Positions 7,873 through 17,678 of a DNA stretch of 64,000 bases are shown here, piece by piece. The stretch spans positions 62,001 to 126,000 of the forward strand of contig NZ_JBPOFB010000003.1 in the NCBI RefSeq assembly GCF_051251565.1, written 5' to 3'. Below the pieces are notes generated by a model. The model saw nothing but the letters and a program-made list of their open reading frames with translations. It was not told the DNA's origin and searched no databases. This stretch comes from Marivita sp051251565. Its GTDB lineage: Bacteria; Pseudomonadota; Alphaproteobacteria; Rhodobacterales; Rhodobacteraceae. The translations under genes were made by a program, and so were the position numbers. The stretch's first letter is position 1; every line of letters starts with the position of its first letter.

Positions 7873-9021
7873 ATGCCCAAGACCGACCCCGTTGACCTGA
7901 CCGCAGCCCTTGTCCGCTGCCCCTCTGTCACGCCCGAGGAAGGCGGCGCGCTTGTGCTGTTGCAGGAGGTGCTGGAACGCGCTGGGTTCACCTGCACCCG
8001 CGTGGATCGCGGCGAGGTGTCGAACCTCTTTGCGCGTTGGGGCAACAGGGGCCATGCGCGCAGCTTTGGCTTTAACGGGCATACGGATGTGGTGCCCTTG
8101 GGCAATCCCGATGACTGGTCCATGCCGCCTTTTGGTGCCGAGATCCGGGACGGCATGCTGTGTGGGCGCGGATCGACTGATATGAAATCGGCCGTTGCCG
8201 CCTTTGTCGCGGCCGCCGTTGATTTCGTGCAAGACACTCCCCCCGATGGTGCGGTGATCCTGACCATAACCGGGGACGAGGAAGGCGACGCGATTGACGG
8301 CACAATGGCGCTTTTGGATTGGATGGAGACCCAAGGCGAACAGATGAGCGTTTGTCTTGTCGGTGAGCCGACCAGCCCCAACCATATGGGCGAAATGATG
8401 AAGATTGGGCGGCGCGGGTCGATGAACGCGTGGTTTACGGTGGCTGGCAAACAGGGCCATTCGGCCTATCCGCACCGCGCTTTGAATCCGATGCCCGCGA
8501 TGGCCCGGTTGATGGATCGGCTCGCGTCGCATGAATTGGACACGGGCACTGACCATTTCGACGCATCCACGCTGGCGGTTGTGACCATCGACACCGGCAA
8601 TGCGGCGACCAATGTGATCCCCGCCGAAACCCGCGCCTGCATCAACATTCGCTTCAACGACATCCATACAGGCGAGGGCCTGTCCTATTGGTTGCACGAT
8701 GAGGCGGCGAAGATCGACGCCGCGTTCGGCACCAAGACCGAGGTCAAGATCAAGGTCTCGGGCGAGGCCTTCCTGACCCCGCCGGGGCCGTTGTCTGATC
8801 TGATCGGCAGGGCGGTTGCCACGGAAACCGGCGTCACCCCAGAACTGTCCACCAGCGGCGGCACATCGGACGCGCGGTTCGTCAAGAACCATTGCCCCGT
8901 GGTCGAATTTGGCCTTGTGGGAAAGACGATGCACGCGGTCGATGAACGGGTTGAGGTGGCTCAGATCGAGCAGCTCAAGGCGATCTACACCCGAATCCTC
9001 GGGGACTATTTCGCGCAATGA
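7873..9021 (+). CDS. dapE: Succinyl-diaminopimelate desuccinylase
   Basis: This M20-family zinc peptidase hydrolyses N-succinyl-LL-diaminopimelate to LL-diaminopimelate. The ATG at 7873 (MPKTDPVDLT) gives 382 residues, the usual length. The start at 7813 would add 20 residues. Metal ligands and the catalytic acid are visible in GHTDVVPLG, RGSTDMKSA and TGDEEGDA. The C-terminal STSGGTSDARF segment is also typical of DapE. Its TGA overlaps the ATG of the following GNAT gene by 4 bases, so the two are probably co-translated. Confidence 0.96.
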   Translation: MPKTDPVDLTAALVRCPSVTPEEGGALVLLQEVLERAGFTCTRVDRGEVSNLFARWGNRGHARSFGFNGHTDVVPLGNPDDWSMPPFGAEIRDGMLCGRGSTDMKSAVAAFVAAAVDFVQDTPPDGAVILTITGDEEGDAIDGTMALLDWMETQGEQMSVCLVGEPTSPNHMGEMMKIGRRGSMNAWFTVAGKQGHSAYPHRALNPMPAMARLMDRLASHELDTGTDHFDASTLAVVTIDTGNAATNVIPAETRACINIRFNDIHTGEGLSYWLHDEAAKIDAAFGTKTEVKIKVSGEAFLTPPGPLSDLIGRAVATETGVTPELSTSGGTSDARFVKNHCPVVEFGLVGKTMHAVDERVEVAQIEQLKAIYTRILGDYFAQ

Positions 9022-9446
9022 CCGTCACAGTCTCGCAGGTCACGGACCTGGCCCCATGCTTCGCCATCCGCTATGAAGTGTTCGTGGGCGAACAAAATGT
9101 CCCTGTAGAGCTTGAGAGGGACGCCCTCGATGCCACCGCGATCCATTTGCTGGCCAAACGCGATGCGCGGCCTGTGGGTGCAGCGCGCATCGTTTTGATG
9201 GGCGAGACCGGCAAAATTGGGCGCGTCTGTGTTCTGCGCGATCAGCGCGGCACTGGGTTGGGTGCGGTCCTGATCCGTCATGCCTTGGACGTACTGCGCG
9301 ACACGCCCGGCATCACCCGCGCCGCGTTGGGCGCGCAAATTGATGCGTTGGGCTTCTATGAAAAGTTGGGTTTTGCCGCTTATGGCGATGTGTTCGATGA
9401 CGCAGGCATTGACCACCGGATGATGGAATTGCACATCGCACCGTGA
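9018..9446 (+). CDS. GNAT-family N-acetyltransferase
   Basis: This 142-residue acetyltransferase-fold protein overlaps dapE by 4 bases. The N-terminal segment (IRYEVFVGEQNVP) and the acetyl-CoA loop RDQRGTGLGAVLI are those of the ElaA/YjcF-like GNAT group. ALGFYEKLGF is the usual strand 6/helix 4 region. Linkage with dapE is common in roseobacters as far as I recall, but the acceptor substrate is not known. Confidence 0.82.
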   Translation: MTVTVSQVTDLAPCFAIRYEVFVGEQNVPVELERDALDATAIHLLAKRDARPVGAARIVLMGETGKIGRVCVLRDQRGTGLGAVLIRHALDVLRDTPGITRAALGAQIDALGFYEKLGFAAYGDVFDDAGIDHRMMELHIAP

Positions 9447-9494
9447 TGCGACTTTCGCCATGACGCGGTTGTGTCCCCGTGCTACCTGAGGGGC

Positions 9495-11783
9495 ATGAGC
9501 AAATTGCCGACAAAGGCGGACATCCTTGACTGGATCGCCGCCAACCCGACCCTCACCGCGAAGCGCGACATCGCCAAGGCCTTTGGCATCAAAGGCGCCG
9601 CACGGATTGATCTGAAGCGCCTGCTCAAAGAGCTTGAGGCCGAAGGGCATCTGGAAAAGCGTCAAAAGACCTACCGCGACCCGGATCGCCTTCCGCCGGT
9701 GAGTGTGTTGCAGGTCAAGGCCCCGAACCCCGATGGGGATCTGTTTGCCCGCGCGTTGGAATGGCACGGCGAAGGGGTGGAGCCGATCATCCTTGTGGTG
9801 CCCCGCGCCTCTGACCCCGCGCTTGGCGAAGGCGACCGCATTCTGGCGCGGCTTCAGGTGGTGCACGAGGAAGATCACAATTACGAGGCCCGGCTGATCC
9901 GGCGCATCGGATCAAACCCACGCAAGGTGGTGGGCATCTTTGCCAAAGGATCCGAAGGCGGGCGGATCAAACCCATCGACAAAGGGTCAGACAAGGAGTG
10001 GATCGTCGCTGCCGATGCCACGGGCGGGGCCAAAGATGGCGAACTGGTCGAGGCAGAGCAGGCCGGACCGGCGGGGCGCATGGGCCTGCCGCGCGCGCGC
10101 ATCGTCGAACGGCTGGGTGACCCATCCGCGCCGCGCGCCGTATCGTTGATCGCCATTCATCAGCACGGGATTCCAGACACGTTTCCCGATGATGTGGTTG
10201 CCGAGGCAGACGCGATGAAACCCGCAGGGCTCAAAGGCCGCGAAGACCTGCGCGAGATGCCGCTTGTCACCATCGACCCGGCGGATGCGCGCGACCACGA
10301 TGATGCGTGCTATGCCCATGCCGATGACGACCCCGCAAACGCAGGCGGTCATGTGATCTGGGTCGCCATCGCGGATGTGTCGCACTACGTCTCGCCGGGA
10401 ACGGCGCTTGACCGCGAGGCCCGCAAGCGGGGCAATTCCAGCTATTTCCCGGACCGTGTCGTGCCGATGTTGCCAGACCGATTGTCCGGCGATTTGTGTT
10501 CGCTACACGAAGGGGTGCCGCGTGCCTGTATCGCGGTCCGTATGGTGATCGACGCACAGGGCGAAAAGATCAGCCACCGTTTCGTGCGCGGGCTGTTGCG
10601 GTCTCCGGCGTCGCTGAACTACCAAGAGGTTCAAGCCGCGATGGATGGCGATCCGAATGACAAGGTTGCACCGCTGGTGTCCGACGTTATTCGCCCGCTT
10701 TATGCCGCCTACGCGGCCCTGCGCGAGGCGCGCAACCGCCGTCAGCCGCTGAACCTTGATCTGCCGGAACGCAAAATTGTGTTGGCCGAAGATGGTACTG
10801 TGCAATCGGTCAATTTTGCCGACCGGCTGGATGCGCACAAGCTGATCGAGGAGTTCATGATCCTTGCCAATGTGGCCGCGGCCGAAACGCTCAATGCCAA
10901 GCGCACGCCGCTGTTGTTCCGCGTGCACGAAGAACCGCCGCCCGAAAAGATGGAATCGCTGCGCGAAACGGCGCAAGCGGCTGGGTTTTCGCTAGCTAAG
11001 GGACAGGTTCTTCAGACAGCGCATCTCAACAAACTGTTGAACGCCGCCGCCGGGTCAGACGAGGCGGAACTGATCAATATCGCCACGCTGCGGTCGATGA
11101 CGCAGGCCTATTACAGCCCGCAGAACTTTGGTCATTTTGGCCTCGCTCTCAAGAATTACGCGCATTTCACATCACCGATCCGACGCTATTCCGACCTTAT
11201 TGTGCATCGTGCGCTGATCACAGCGCATGGGTGGGGTGCGGATGGATTGTCGGCTGAGGAAATCGACAAGCTAGACGCAACCGCCCAGCATATCAGCGAC
11301 ACGGAACGCCGGTCGATGATGGCCGAGCGGGACACGACCGACCGCTACCTGGCCGCGTTCCTGTCGGATCGTGTGGGGGCCGAGTTTGCCGGGCGCATCA
11401 GCGGGATCGCACGGTTTGGCGTGTTCGTGAAACTGGACGAAACCGGGGCGGACGGGTTGATCCCGATCCGGTCGCTGGGCAACGAGTATTTCCATTTTGA
11501 TGCCGATGCTGGGACGCTGATGGGATCCGACACTGGTGTGATGATCGGGCTGGGGCAACGCGTGACCGTCAAGCTGGTCGAGGCTGCGCCGGTTACCGGC
11601 GGGATCGGTCTTGAGCTTTTGACACTACAGGACGCCGAGCTGCCAAGCGGGTCGGGAAAGGGCCGCATGGGGCGCGGATCCCGACCCAAGGGCAAAGGAG
11701 GACCAAAACGCAGTGCGGCCAAGGCAAAAAAGAAAGACGCCAAGACCAAGCGCAAGGTCACGCGGCAAAGGCGGAACGGCTAA
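9495..11783 (+). CDS. rnr: Ribonuclease R
   Basis: This processive 3'-5' exoribonuclease degrades structured RNA. With the ATG at 9495 (GAGGGGC upstream) it has 762 residues. In order it shows an N-terminal winged-helix segment (residues ~5-65), cold-shock/OB domains (~70-230), and the RNB catalytic domain from about 250. The RNB domain carries the magnesium-binding aspartates in TIDPADARDHDDA. An S1 domain (FAGRISGIARFGVFVKL) follows. The last ~45 residues are a Lys/Arg/Gly-rich basic tail, usual for RNase R. It is probably transcribed on its own. Confidence 0.95.
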   Translation: MSKLPTKADILDWIAANPTLTAKRDIAKAFGIKGAARIDLKRLLKELEAEGHLEKRQKTYRDPDRLPPVSVLQVKAPNPDGDLFARALEWHGEGVEPIILVVPRASDPALGEGDRILARLQVVHEEDHNYEARLIRRIGSNPRKVVGIFAKGSEGGRIKPIDKGSDKEWIVAADATGGAKDGELVEAEQAGPAGRMGLPRARIVERLGDPSAPRAVSLIAIHQHGIPDTFPDDVVAEADAMKPAGLKGREDLREMPLVTIDPADARDHDDACYAHADDDPANAGGHVIWVAIADVSHYVSPGTALDREARKRGNSSYFPDRVVPMLPDRLSGDLCSLHEGVPRACIAVRMVIDAQGEKISHRFVRGLLRSPASLNYQEVQAAMDGDPNDKVAPLVSDVIRPLYAAYAALREARNRRQPLNLDLPERKIVLAEDGTVQSVNFADRLDAHKLIEEFMILANVAAAETLNAKRTPLLFRVHEEPPPEKMESLRETAQAAGFSLAKGQVLQTAHLNKLLNAAAGSDEAELINIATLRSMTQAYYSPQNFGHFGLALKNYAHFTSPIRRYSDLIVHRALITAHGWGADGLSAEEIDKLDATAQHISDTERRSMMAERDTTDRYLAAFLSDRVGAEFAGRISGIARFGVFVKLDETGADGLIPIRSLGNEYFHFDADAGTLMGSDTGVMIGLGQRVTVKLVEAAPVTGGIGLELLTLQDAELPSGSGKGRMGRGSRPKGKGGPKRSAAKAKKKDAKTKRKVTRQRRNG

Positions 11784-11938
11784 CCCTGTAACCCCTTCAT
11801 TTGATCAGCGTCGGCCCCTTTCATACAGGTGCGGCAGGACATCGCTTGGCGCCGTTTTGATTGCTTCGCAAATCGACACAATCGCGCTAGGCTGGATCAA
11901 AGTTCGGCAAACGGACGCGGGCAGCAGGAAATGAAGAC

Positions 11939-13276
11939 ATGCGCATTCAGGTAACAGCCTTTGTTCTGACGCTGGTCGGGACCACCGCCTTGGCCGAAAC
12001 GCTGAGGGACACGACCCGTCCCGTCAGTCGGTCTGCAACCGAGGCCGAGGTCAGTCGAAACATGGTATCGCTTGTATCGGTCACCGCCCCGCGCAATTCG
12101 CTGCGCCCGTTCTTGCGGCCCGCCGTGTCGCCCGCATCGGTGAGCCCGGTGGCAAACCAAGCCGGGTTCGAGGACTGGATCAGGGCGTTCCGCACGCGCG
12201 CTTTGCAACAGGATATTTCTGGCGATGTGTTGGACCGGGCGTTTACGAATGTGCAATATGACGCCGACGTGATCCGCCGCGACCGCAACCAGTCGGAATT
12301 CACGAAAACAATCTGGGACTACCTTGACAGTGCGGCCTCGGACGCGCGGGTCACCAACGGCAAGGCTGCGCTGCACAAACACATGGACGTGCTTGGCCAG
12401 ATCGAGGCGCGCTACAATGTCGACAAGGACGTGGTTGTCGCAATCTGGGGGCTGGAATCGGCCTATGGCACCTTCCGGGGATCAAACCCCGTGATCGGAT
12501 CGCTGGCGACCTTGGCCTTTGACGCCCGCCGCAGCGCATTCTTTGAACAACAATTGATCGAAGCGCTCAAGATTCTGCAAAGTGGCGACGTGGATTTGGC
12601 CAATTTCACCGGAAGCTGGGCCGGGGCAATGGGGCACACTCAGTTTATCCCAACGTCCTACCAATCGCTCGCGGTGGATTTCGACGGTGACGGCAGGCGC
12701 GACATCTGGTCGGACGATCCGGCAGATGCGCTGGCCTCGACCGCGAATTACCTTGCGAAGAACGGCTGGGTCAAAGGCGCGCCTTGGGGAGTTGAGGTCA
12801 CGATCCCGCAGGGGTTCGACTACAGGCTTGCCGATCGGAACACCAAACGCCTGCCCTCTGACTGGGCGAAGATCGGTGTCATTGGTCTTGATGGTGCGGC
12901 GGTGCCAGATCACGGGGACGCATCAGTGCTGCTGCCTGCGGGGGCGAGAGGCGCGGCGTTTCTGATCTTCAAGAATTTCGACGTGATCGAGACCTACAAC
13001 ACCGCCGATGCCTATGTGATCGGAGTTGGTCACCTCAGTGACCGGATCACCGGAAGCGGCCCAATCCAATCCGGCTGGCCACGCGAAGACCGCGCGCTGA
13101 CCTATGGCGAACGCAAGGAATTGCAGCGTTTACTGACGGCCAAGGGCTTTGACACGCAAAAGATCGACGGCAAGATCGGACCTTTGACCATCAATGCAGT
13201 GCGCGCATTTCAGGCTTCTGTTGGCGACATCCCAGATGGATATGCGTCGCTGAACATCCTCAGGAAGTTGCGCTAG
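11939..13276 (+). CDS. Lytic murein transglycosylase (MltB-type) with peptidoglycan-binding domain
   Basis: The 445-residue periplasmic enzyme cleaves peptidoglycan glycan strands to 1,6-anhydro products. A signal peptide (MRIQVTAFVLTLVGTTALA) is followed by an ~80-residue linker and an SLT_2 catalytic domain (residues ~75-370). The catalytic glutamate is in WGLESAYGTFRG and GAMGHTQFIPTSY is the conserved loop. A C-terminal PG_binding_1 module begins LTYGERKELQRLL and includes DGKIGPLTINAVRAFQ. The ATG at 11939 is preceded by GCAGGAA. It stands alone. Confidence 0.93.
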   Translation: MRIQVTAFVLTLVGTTALAETLRDTTRPVSRSATEAEVSRNMVSLVSVTAPRNSLRPFLRPAVSPASVSPVANQAGFEDWIRAFRTRALQQDISGDVLDRAFTNVQYDADVIRRDRNQSEFTKTIWDYLDSAASDARVTNGKAALHKHMDVLGQIEARYNVDKDVVVAIWGLESAYGTFRGSNPVIGSLATLAFDARRSAFFEQQLIEALKILQSGDVDLANFTGSWAGAMGHTQFIPTSYQSLAVDFDGDGRRDIWSDDPADALASTANYLAKNGWVKGAPWGVEVTIPQGFDYRLADRNTKRLPSDWAKIGVIGLDGAAVPDHGDASVLLPAGARGAAFLIFKNFDVIETYNTADAYVIGVGHLSDRITGSGPIQSGWPREDRALTYGERKELQRLLTAKGFDTQKIDGKIGPLTINAVRAFQASVGDIPDGYASLNILRKLR

Positions 13277-13350
13277 GGTGCTAGTCACGACCAAGGGGGC
13301 TACCCCGAAACGCCGCCTGCGCCGCCCGTCGCTCCAATGAAGGCCCCAAT

Positions 13351-14127
13351 GTGATCCTAAACATCGATGTGAATCTGCAATACCGCTTGTCCACTCCCAC
13401 TGATTTGCTTTTGCAAGTCGAAGCGGCGGACCTTGCCGACCAACGCCTGTTGCACGCACATATCGACTGTTCCGAGGTCACGCATTTTGCCCGCGTCGCG
13501 GCAGACGAAGGCCTGGGAGAGCGCATCTGGCTGCGGGCAGATGGCCTGTTCCGATGTGACTACACCGCCCGGATCAAGGTGGACCGCGCCCTGCTGAATC
13601 TTAGCGCTTTGGACGCCGTTCCGCCTCACCGGCTTCCCGGTGATACGGTGCGTTACCTGATGCCCTCGCGCTATTGCCCGTCGGATGAATTTCAGGCCTT
13701 TGTGGCCGCCGAGTTCGGGCACCTGAACGGCGGGGCGCGGATCGCTGCGATCCGTGACTGGATCGAAGGCGCGTTTCGCTATGTGCCGGGGGTCAGCAAC
13801 GCGCAGACCACCGCGCTCGACAGTTTTGTGCAGCGGCAAGGTGTTTGCCGCGATTTCGCGCATGTTCTGATCACGTTGGCCCGCGCCGCGACCATCCCCG
13901 CGCGCTTTGCCAGCGTCTATGCGCCGGGGGCTTCACCGCCTGATTTTCATGCCGTGGCAGAGGTTTATCTGGACGGCACATGGCATTTGGTGGACGCAAC
14001 CGGCATGGCCCCTGCCGACACCATTGCGCGCATTGGCGTCGGCGCGGATGCCGCGGATGTGGCGTTTCTCAACGTGTTTGGCCAAACGGATTTTGTCGCT
14101 CAAAGCGTTTCTGTCAGGGTGGAGTGA
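13351..14127 (+). CDS. Transglutaminase-like cysteine protease-fold protein
   Basis: The 258-residue protein uses a GTG start. The transglutaminase core is at residues ~140-225 with the full catalytic triad visible: Cys in QGVCRDFAH, His in PPDFHAVAEVY and Asp in LVDATGMAP. An N-terminal beta-rich region precedes it, as in bacterial transglutaminase-like proteins of the YebA group. There is no signal peptide, so it is probably cytoplasmic. The substrate is unknown. A crosslinking or peptidase role cannot be decided from sequence. Confidence 0.85.
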   Translation: MILNIDVNLQYRLSTPTDLLLQVEAADLADQRLLHAHIDCSEVTHFARVAADEGLGERIWLRADGLFRCDYTARIKVDRALLNLSALDAVPPHRLPGDTVRYLMPSRYCPSDEFQAFVAAEFGHLNGGARIAAIRDWIEGAFRYVPGVSNAQTTALDSFVQRQGVCRDFAHVLITLARAATIPARFASVYAPGASPPDFHAVAEVYLDGTWHLVDATGMAPADTIARIGVGADAADVAFLNVFGQTDFVAQSVSVRVE

Positions 14128-14138
14128 CGCCCAAAGCA

Positions 14139-14155
14139 CTGCGCGTTTAGCGCAG
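14139..14155. terminator. Weak hairpin between convergent genes
   Basis: A perfect 6-bp stem CTGCGC/GCGCAG with a 5-base loop lies just after the transglutaminase-like gene and before the convergent small secreted protein gene. It has no T-run on either side, so any terminator role is tentative. Confidence 0.3.
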
Positions 14156-14197
14156 GACCATCGCCAAGCTCATTCGCCCCAATAGCGCGGGTGGACT

Positions 14198-14677
14198 CTA
14201 ATTGGCGATGCACTCTTGGCCCCTGAAACACGCTAGAAGCATGGATTCCTGATCTGGCGTCGGGTCCGCATAGGTCAGACTTGGACAGGGGCTGACCTCG
14301 ATGACCCAACTGCGGCCTTCTTGCTTGAGAAAGGTCAGGTGCGCGCCCTTGGCGATGGTACCGCACCACGGGCCAAGACATGACACGCGCAGGGTCACGT
14401 CACGTTCGAACGGTTTGGTAAAGCCCTCCTGAGTCAGCGATTTGCCTTTCAGCCAGCCTTTGATTTCAGTGCTGGTGCCCATCCGGGATGTGCGGTTTTT
14501 GCTGGTGTCGGGAAGCTTGGACATATCGAAGAACAGATCGCCCGAGACCACGATATATGCAGCATTGGACGCGGCCGCATAAGCATAGTCGGCAGCAACA
14601 TTCGTGGACATACAGCTTAGCGCCCATGCAGGTTGTGCCAGCGCCACCATGGACGCGACAAGCGCTGCAAGCCGCAT
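14198..14677 (-). CDS. Small secreted hypothetical protein with paired cysteines
   Basis: The start at 14677 overlaps the rppH stop by one base (TGATG) and gives 159 residues. A signal peptide (MRLAALVASMVALAQPAWA) is followed by a mature protein of ~140 residues with seven cysteines (for example LSCMST, SCLGPWCGT and LACFRGQECI). This suggests disulfides in the periplasm. Similar small proteins are often annotated only as hypothetical. It is the last gene of the gpmI-envC-ctpA-rppH run. The function is unknown. Confidence 0.7.
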   Translation of the reverse strand: MRLAALVASMVALAQPAWALSCMSTNVAADYAYAAASNAAYIVVSGDLFFDMSKLPDTSKNRTSRMGTSTEIKGWLKGKSLTQEGFTKPFERDVTLRVSCLGPWCGTIAKGAHLTFLKQEGRSWVIEVSPCPSLTYADPTPDQESMLLACFRGQECIAN

Positions 14678-15159
14678 CACAGGTGTTCCTTGAACACGGC
14701 CAGAACGCGTTCGTAGACATGGCGTTTGAACGGCACGATGTTGTTGATGAGTTGGTCTGGTTCCATCCATTTCCAGCGGCTGAATTCCTGATGTTGGGTT
14801 GCAATATCAACCTGATCATCCGTGCCTTTGAACCGCATCAGAAACCATTTCTGTTCTTGTCCTCGATACCGCCCCTTCCAGAGCTTGCCCACAAGGTCAG
14901 GTGGCAGATCGTAGGGAATCCAGTCTTTTGATTCCGCTTCGATCTTGACCAGCCCAGACGTAACCCCGGTTTCTTCCCACAATTCGCGCAGGGCAGCGTC
15001 ACGGGGGCTTTCGCCTTTGTCCACGCCACCTTGGGGCATTTGCCACGCCGGACCGGGATTATCGAGCCTTTGGCCAACAAAGACATTGCCGTCCGCATTC
15101 ACCAACATGACGCCCACACAAGGGCGATAGGGCAAGCGCGCAATTTCATCGGGTGTCAT
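14677..15159 (-). CDS. rppH: RNA pyrophosphohydrolase (Nudix)
   Basis: RppH removes pyrophosphate from 5'-triphosphate RNA and so triggers mRNA decay. The ATG at 15159 (MTPDEIARLPYRP) gives 160 residues, the family's usual length. An upstream in-frame start at 15186 is less likely. The Nudix box is complete, from GGVDKGE to RELWEETGV, and PAWQMPQGG is typical of RppH. It lies 54 bp downstream of ctpA on the same strand. Confidence 0.94.
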   Translation of the reverse strand: MTPDEIARLPYRPCVGVMLVNADGNVFVGQRLDNPGPAWQMPQGGVDKGESPRDAALRELWEETGVTSGLVKIEAESKDWIPYDLPPDLVGKLWKGRYRGQEQKWFLMRFKGTDDQVDIATQHQEFSRWKWMEPDQLINNIVPFKRHVYERVLAVFKEHL

Positions 15160-15213
15160 CGTAAGGCCTTTGTCAAATCGCGGCACGAGACAATCCCGTG
15201 CCGCGTTGGTGTC

Positions 15214-16551
15214 TTAGTCGTTCGACGGTTGAAGCGCAGTCAACCCCTTGAGGATGTCGATGGCATAGGCCAGTTGGTAATCTTCTTCGCGCAGGGCCGC
15301 GGCGGCTTCGGCCTTGTCACGGTCAGCCTCGATCTGCTGAATTTCATCTTCGCTGAGGCTGTCGTTGTCGAGACTGCCGCGCAGATCGGCCTCGGAGCGG
15401 CTGAAAGCGTTGGTTTCTTCCTCTTCCTCGGTGGCTTCGGGGCGGCGTGGCTGGGCCACGATGATGTCCGGGGATACGCCCAACGACTGGATCGACCGAC
15501 CCGACGGGGTGTAGTAGCGCGCGGTTGTGAGGCGCATGGCCCCATCACCCCGGAGCGGCATGACTGTCTGAACCGACCCTTTGCCAAAGGATTTGGTGCC
15601 GACAACGATGGCGCGACGGTGATCCTGAAGCGCACCAGCGACGATTTCCGACGCCGACGCCGAGCCGCCGTTGATCAGAACCACAATCGGCTTGCCTTCG
15701 GTCAGATCGCCCGGTGTGGCGTTGTAGCGGTCGCCATCTTCGGGGTTGCGGCCACGGGTGCTGACGATTTCGCCCTTTTCAAGGAACGCATCGCTGACGC
15801 GGATCGCCTGATTGAGCAAACCACCGGGGTTGTTGCGCAGGTCAAGAACGATGCCTTCAACATTGTCCAGTCCACCTGCCGCTTCGATCTGTTCAGCAAG
15901 ACCCTCTTCAAGGTTGGAATAAGTCTGGTCATTGAACGTGGTCACACGCAGGACAACAGCTTCGCCTTGAAGACGCGTGCGTACGGCAGTGAGCTTGATC
16001 GTGTCGCGGATGATCGACACGTCGAACGGTTCGGATTCGCCTTCGCGCACAACGGTGATGATGATTTCCGACCCGACCGGGCCGCGCATCATGTCCACCG
16101 CTTCGTCCAGGGCCAGACCCAGAACCGAGTCGCCATCCACATGGGTGATGAAATCGCCAGCCTCGATGCCGGCGTCATCGGCAGGGGTTCCGTCGATGGG
16201 GGACACAACCTTGACGAAGCCATCTTCCTGCGTGACCTCGATTCCAAGACCGCCGAATTCGCCGCGTGTCTGAACACGCATGTCAGCGGCATCATCGGGC
16301 GACAGGTAGCTGGAGTGGGGATCAAGCGAGGTCAGCATGCCGTCAATGGCCGCTTCGATCAGATCGCCCGCATCCACCTCTTCGACATATTGCGCGCGGA
16401 TGCGTTCGAAGATGTCGCCGAACAGATCAAGCTGTTCGTATACATTTGTGGTGCGCGCGCTTTCCTGTGCCACCAGCGGACCCACGAATTGCGTGGTGGC
16501 CACGATGCCTGCCAATGTGCCGCCCATGGCCGCCATGACTACTTTTTTCAT
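15214..16551 (-). CDS. ctpA: Carboxyl-terminal processing protease (S41)
   Basis: This periplasmic serine protease has 445 residues, a signal peptide (MKKVVMAAMGGTLAGIVATT) and a PDZ domain (~85-165, GLGIEVTQEDG). The S41 catalytic domain has the serine in GGSASASEIVAG and the lysine in GTKSFGKGSVQT. The C-terminal ~90 residues are acidic. Its start overlaps the stop of the envC-like gene by 4 bases. In other bacteria CtpA-type proteases trim cell-wall hydrolases. Coupling to an EnvC-like protein fits such a cell-wall role, which is inference. Confidence 0.93.
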   Translation of the reverse strand: MKKVVMAAMGGTLAGIVATTQFVGPLVAQESARTTNVYEQLDLFGDIFERIRAQYVEEVDAGDLIEAAIDGMLTSLDPHSSYLSPDDAADMRVQTRGEFGGLGIEVTQEDGFVKVVSPIDGTPADDAGIEAGDFITHVDGDSVLGLALDEAVDMMRGPVGSEIIITVVREGESEPFDVSIIRDTIKLTAVRTRLQGEAVVLRVTTFNDQTYSNLEEGLAEQIEAAGGLDNVEGIVLDLRNNPGGLLNQAIRVSDAFLEKGEIVSTRGRNPEDGDRYNATPGDLTEGKPIVVLINGGSASASEIVAGALQDHRRAIVVGTKSFGKGSVQTVMPLRGDGAMRLTTARYYTPSGRSIQSLGVSPDIIVAQPRRPEATEEEEETNAFSRSEADLRGSLDNDSLSEDEIQQIEADRDKAEAAAALREEDYQLAYAIDILKGLTALQPSND

Positions 16552-17678
16552 TCAGTCATTCCCTTATCCTCTGTGAACCACCCAAGGGGGTCCTCTGGCG
16601 TGTCGCCCAATCTGACCTCTATATAGAGCGTTTCGGACAGTGCTTCGCCAGCCCTTTCACCGGATGGTGATTGAATATCACCGTTTTGCCCCTCTGGGCC
16701 GCCCATCAAACCGACAGGACTGCCTTCGGGAAGCACCTGTCCGGTTTCTCCGAACACTGTTTCAAGACCGGCAAAGACAAACAAGACATCGGGTTCGGGT
16801 TCAAGAATGGTGACCAACCCGTAATCCAAAAGCGGCCCCCGGTACCGGATCGTCGCTGCCGCAGGCGTCGTCACCAGAGCACGCGGGCGGGTGGCGATCA
16901 GAACGCCGGGACGCGTGACACCTGCCGCGTCGGTTTCGCCCGCGCGGCGCAGAACCTCGCCAGAGACGGGAAGCGACAGCGCCCCTTTGCGGTTGCGCGC
17001 CGAGGGCAGCGACAAATCCGCCTCGGTTTCCGAGATCTGGCTCAGCCCCGCCGCAAACCCATCCAGTGTTTCGGTCGCCGCGATCAAGAGCGCGGTCCTG
17101 ACCGGGTCTTCGGTGAACTTGCGCGGCAGGTCGGTGCGTTCGGCCATTGCCTGGCTTAACGCGGTGCGCGCAGTTTGGATATTTGCCAGCCCAGTTTGCA
17201 GCGTGTTGGCCGCATCCTGCTGAAGCTGGCGCAGCGCTGTTGCCTCTTCGAGATCGGCGCGCAACCCGGCAGCGGCATTAGACAGCGCAGGCGTCACCGA
17301 CGCCATCAACACACCGGCCCGCGCCGCGCCGATAGGGCCATCGGGATGCACAAAGCTTTGTGGTCCCGCAGAGCTGCCCAGCGCCGACAATCCCGCCAGA
17401 AGTCGCGTTACTTCGGCATCGCGGGCGTCAAGCGCGCGGCGCAGTTCAGTTTCCCGGATCGATGCTGCCCGCAAGCCGTCACGCATCGCCGCAAGGCCGG
17501 CTTCGAACGCCTGCACCGCTTCGGTCAGAGCGCGCACGCGATCCCGTGCGCTCTCTGCTGCGTCCAGTTTGACGGTCGCCTCTTCTAACTGCGCCATTGC
17601 ACCAAGCGCCGCTTGAGCCGGGGTTTGCGCCGACGCAGGCGCAACCAACAGACAAAGAAGAAGAACGAGGTGTCTCAT
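16548..17678 (-). CDS. EnvC-like murein hydrolase activator (degenerate M23/LytM)
   Basis: With the ATG at 17678 the protein has 376 residues: a signal peptide (MRHLVLLLCLLVAPASA), a long coiled coil (residues ~25-235), and a LytM/M23 domain in the last ~130 residues. The zinc-binding histidines of active M23 peptidases are absent. The usual LHFEVR end is LYIEVR and the IIDH position reads TILEP. This matches EnvC-type proteins that activate amidases rather than cutting peptidoglycan. It overlaps both gpmI and ctpA by 4 bases, so the three are co-translated. Confidence 0.85.
   Translation of the reverse strand: MRHLVLLLCLLVAPASAQTPAQAALGAMAQLEEATVKLDAAESARDRVRALTEAVQAFEAGLAAMRDGLRAASIRETELRRALDARDAEVTRLLAGLSALGSSAGPQSFVHPDGPIGAARAGVLMASVTPALSNAAAGLRADLEEATALRQLQQDAANTLQTGLANIQTARTALSQAMAERTDLPRKFTEDPVRTALLIAATETLDGFAAGLSQISETEADLSLPSARNRKGALSLPVSGEVLRRAGETDAAGVTRPGVLIATRPRALVTTPAAATIRYRGPLLDYGLVTILEPEPDVLFVFAGLETVFGETGQVLPEGSPVGLMGGPEGQNGDIQSPSGERAGEALSETLYIEVRLGDTPEDPLGWFTEDKGMTE

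Noticed and set aside
7717..9018. 433-residue minus-strand open frame opposite dapE
   Set aside because: It mirrors dapE almost exactly and has the His/Arg-rich composition of a shadow frame.
15031..16626. 531-residue plus-strand open frame opposite ctpA and rppH
   Set aside because: It is antisense to two well-supported genes and has no recognisable motif.
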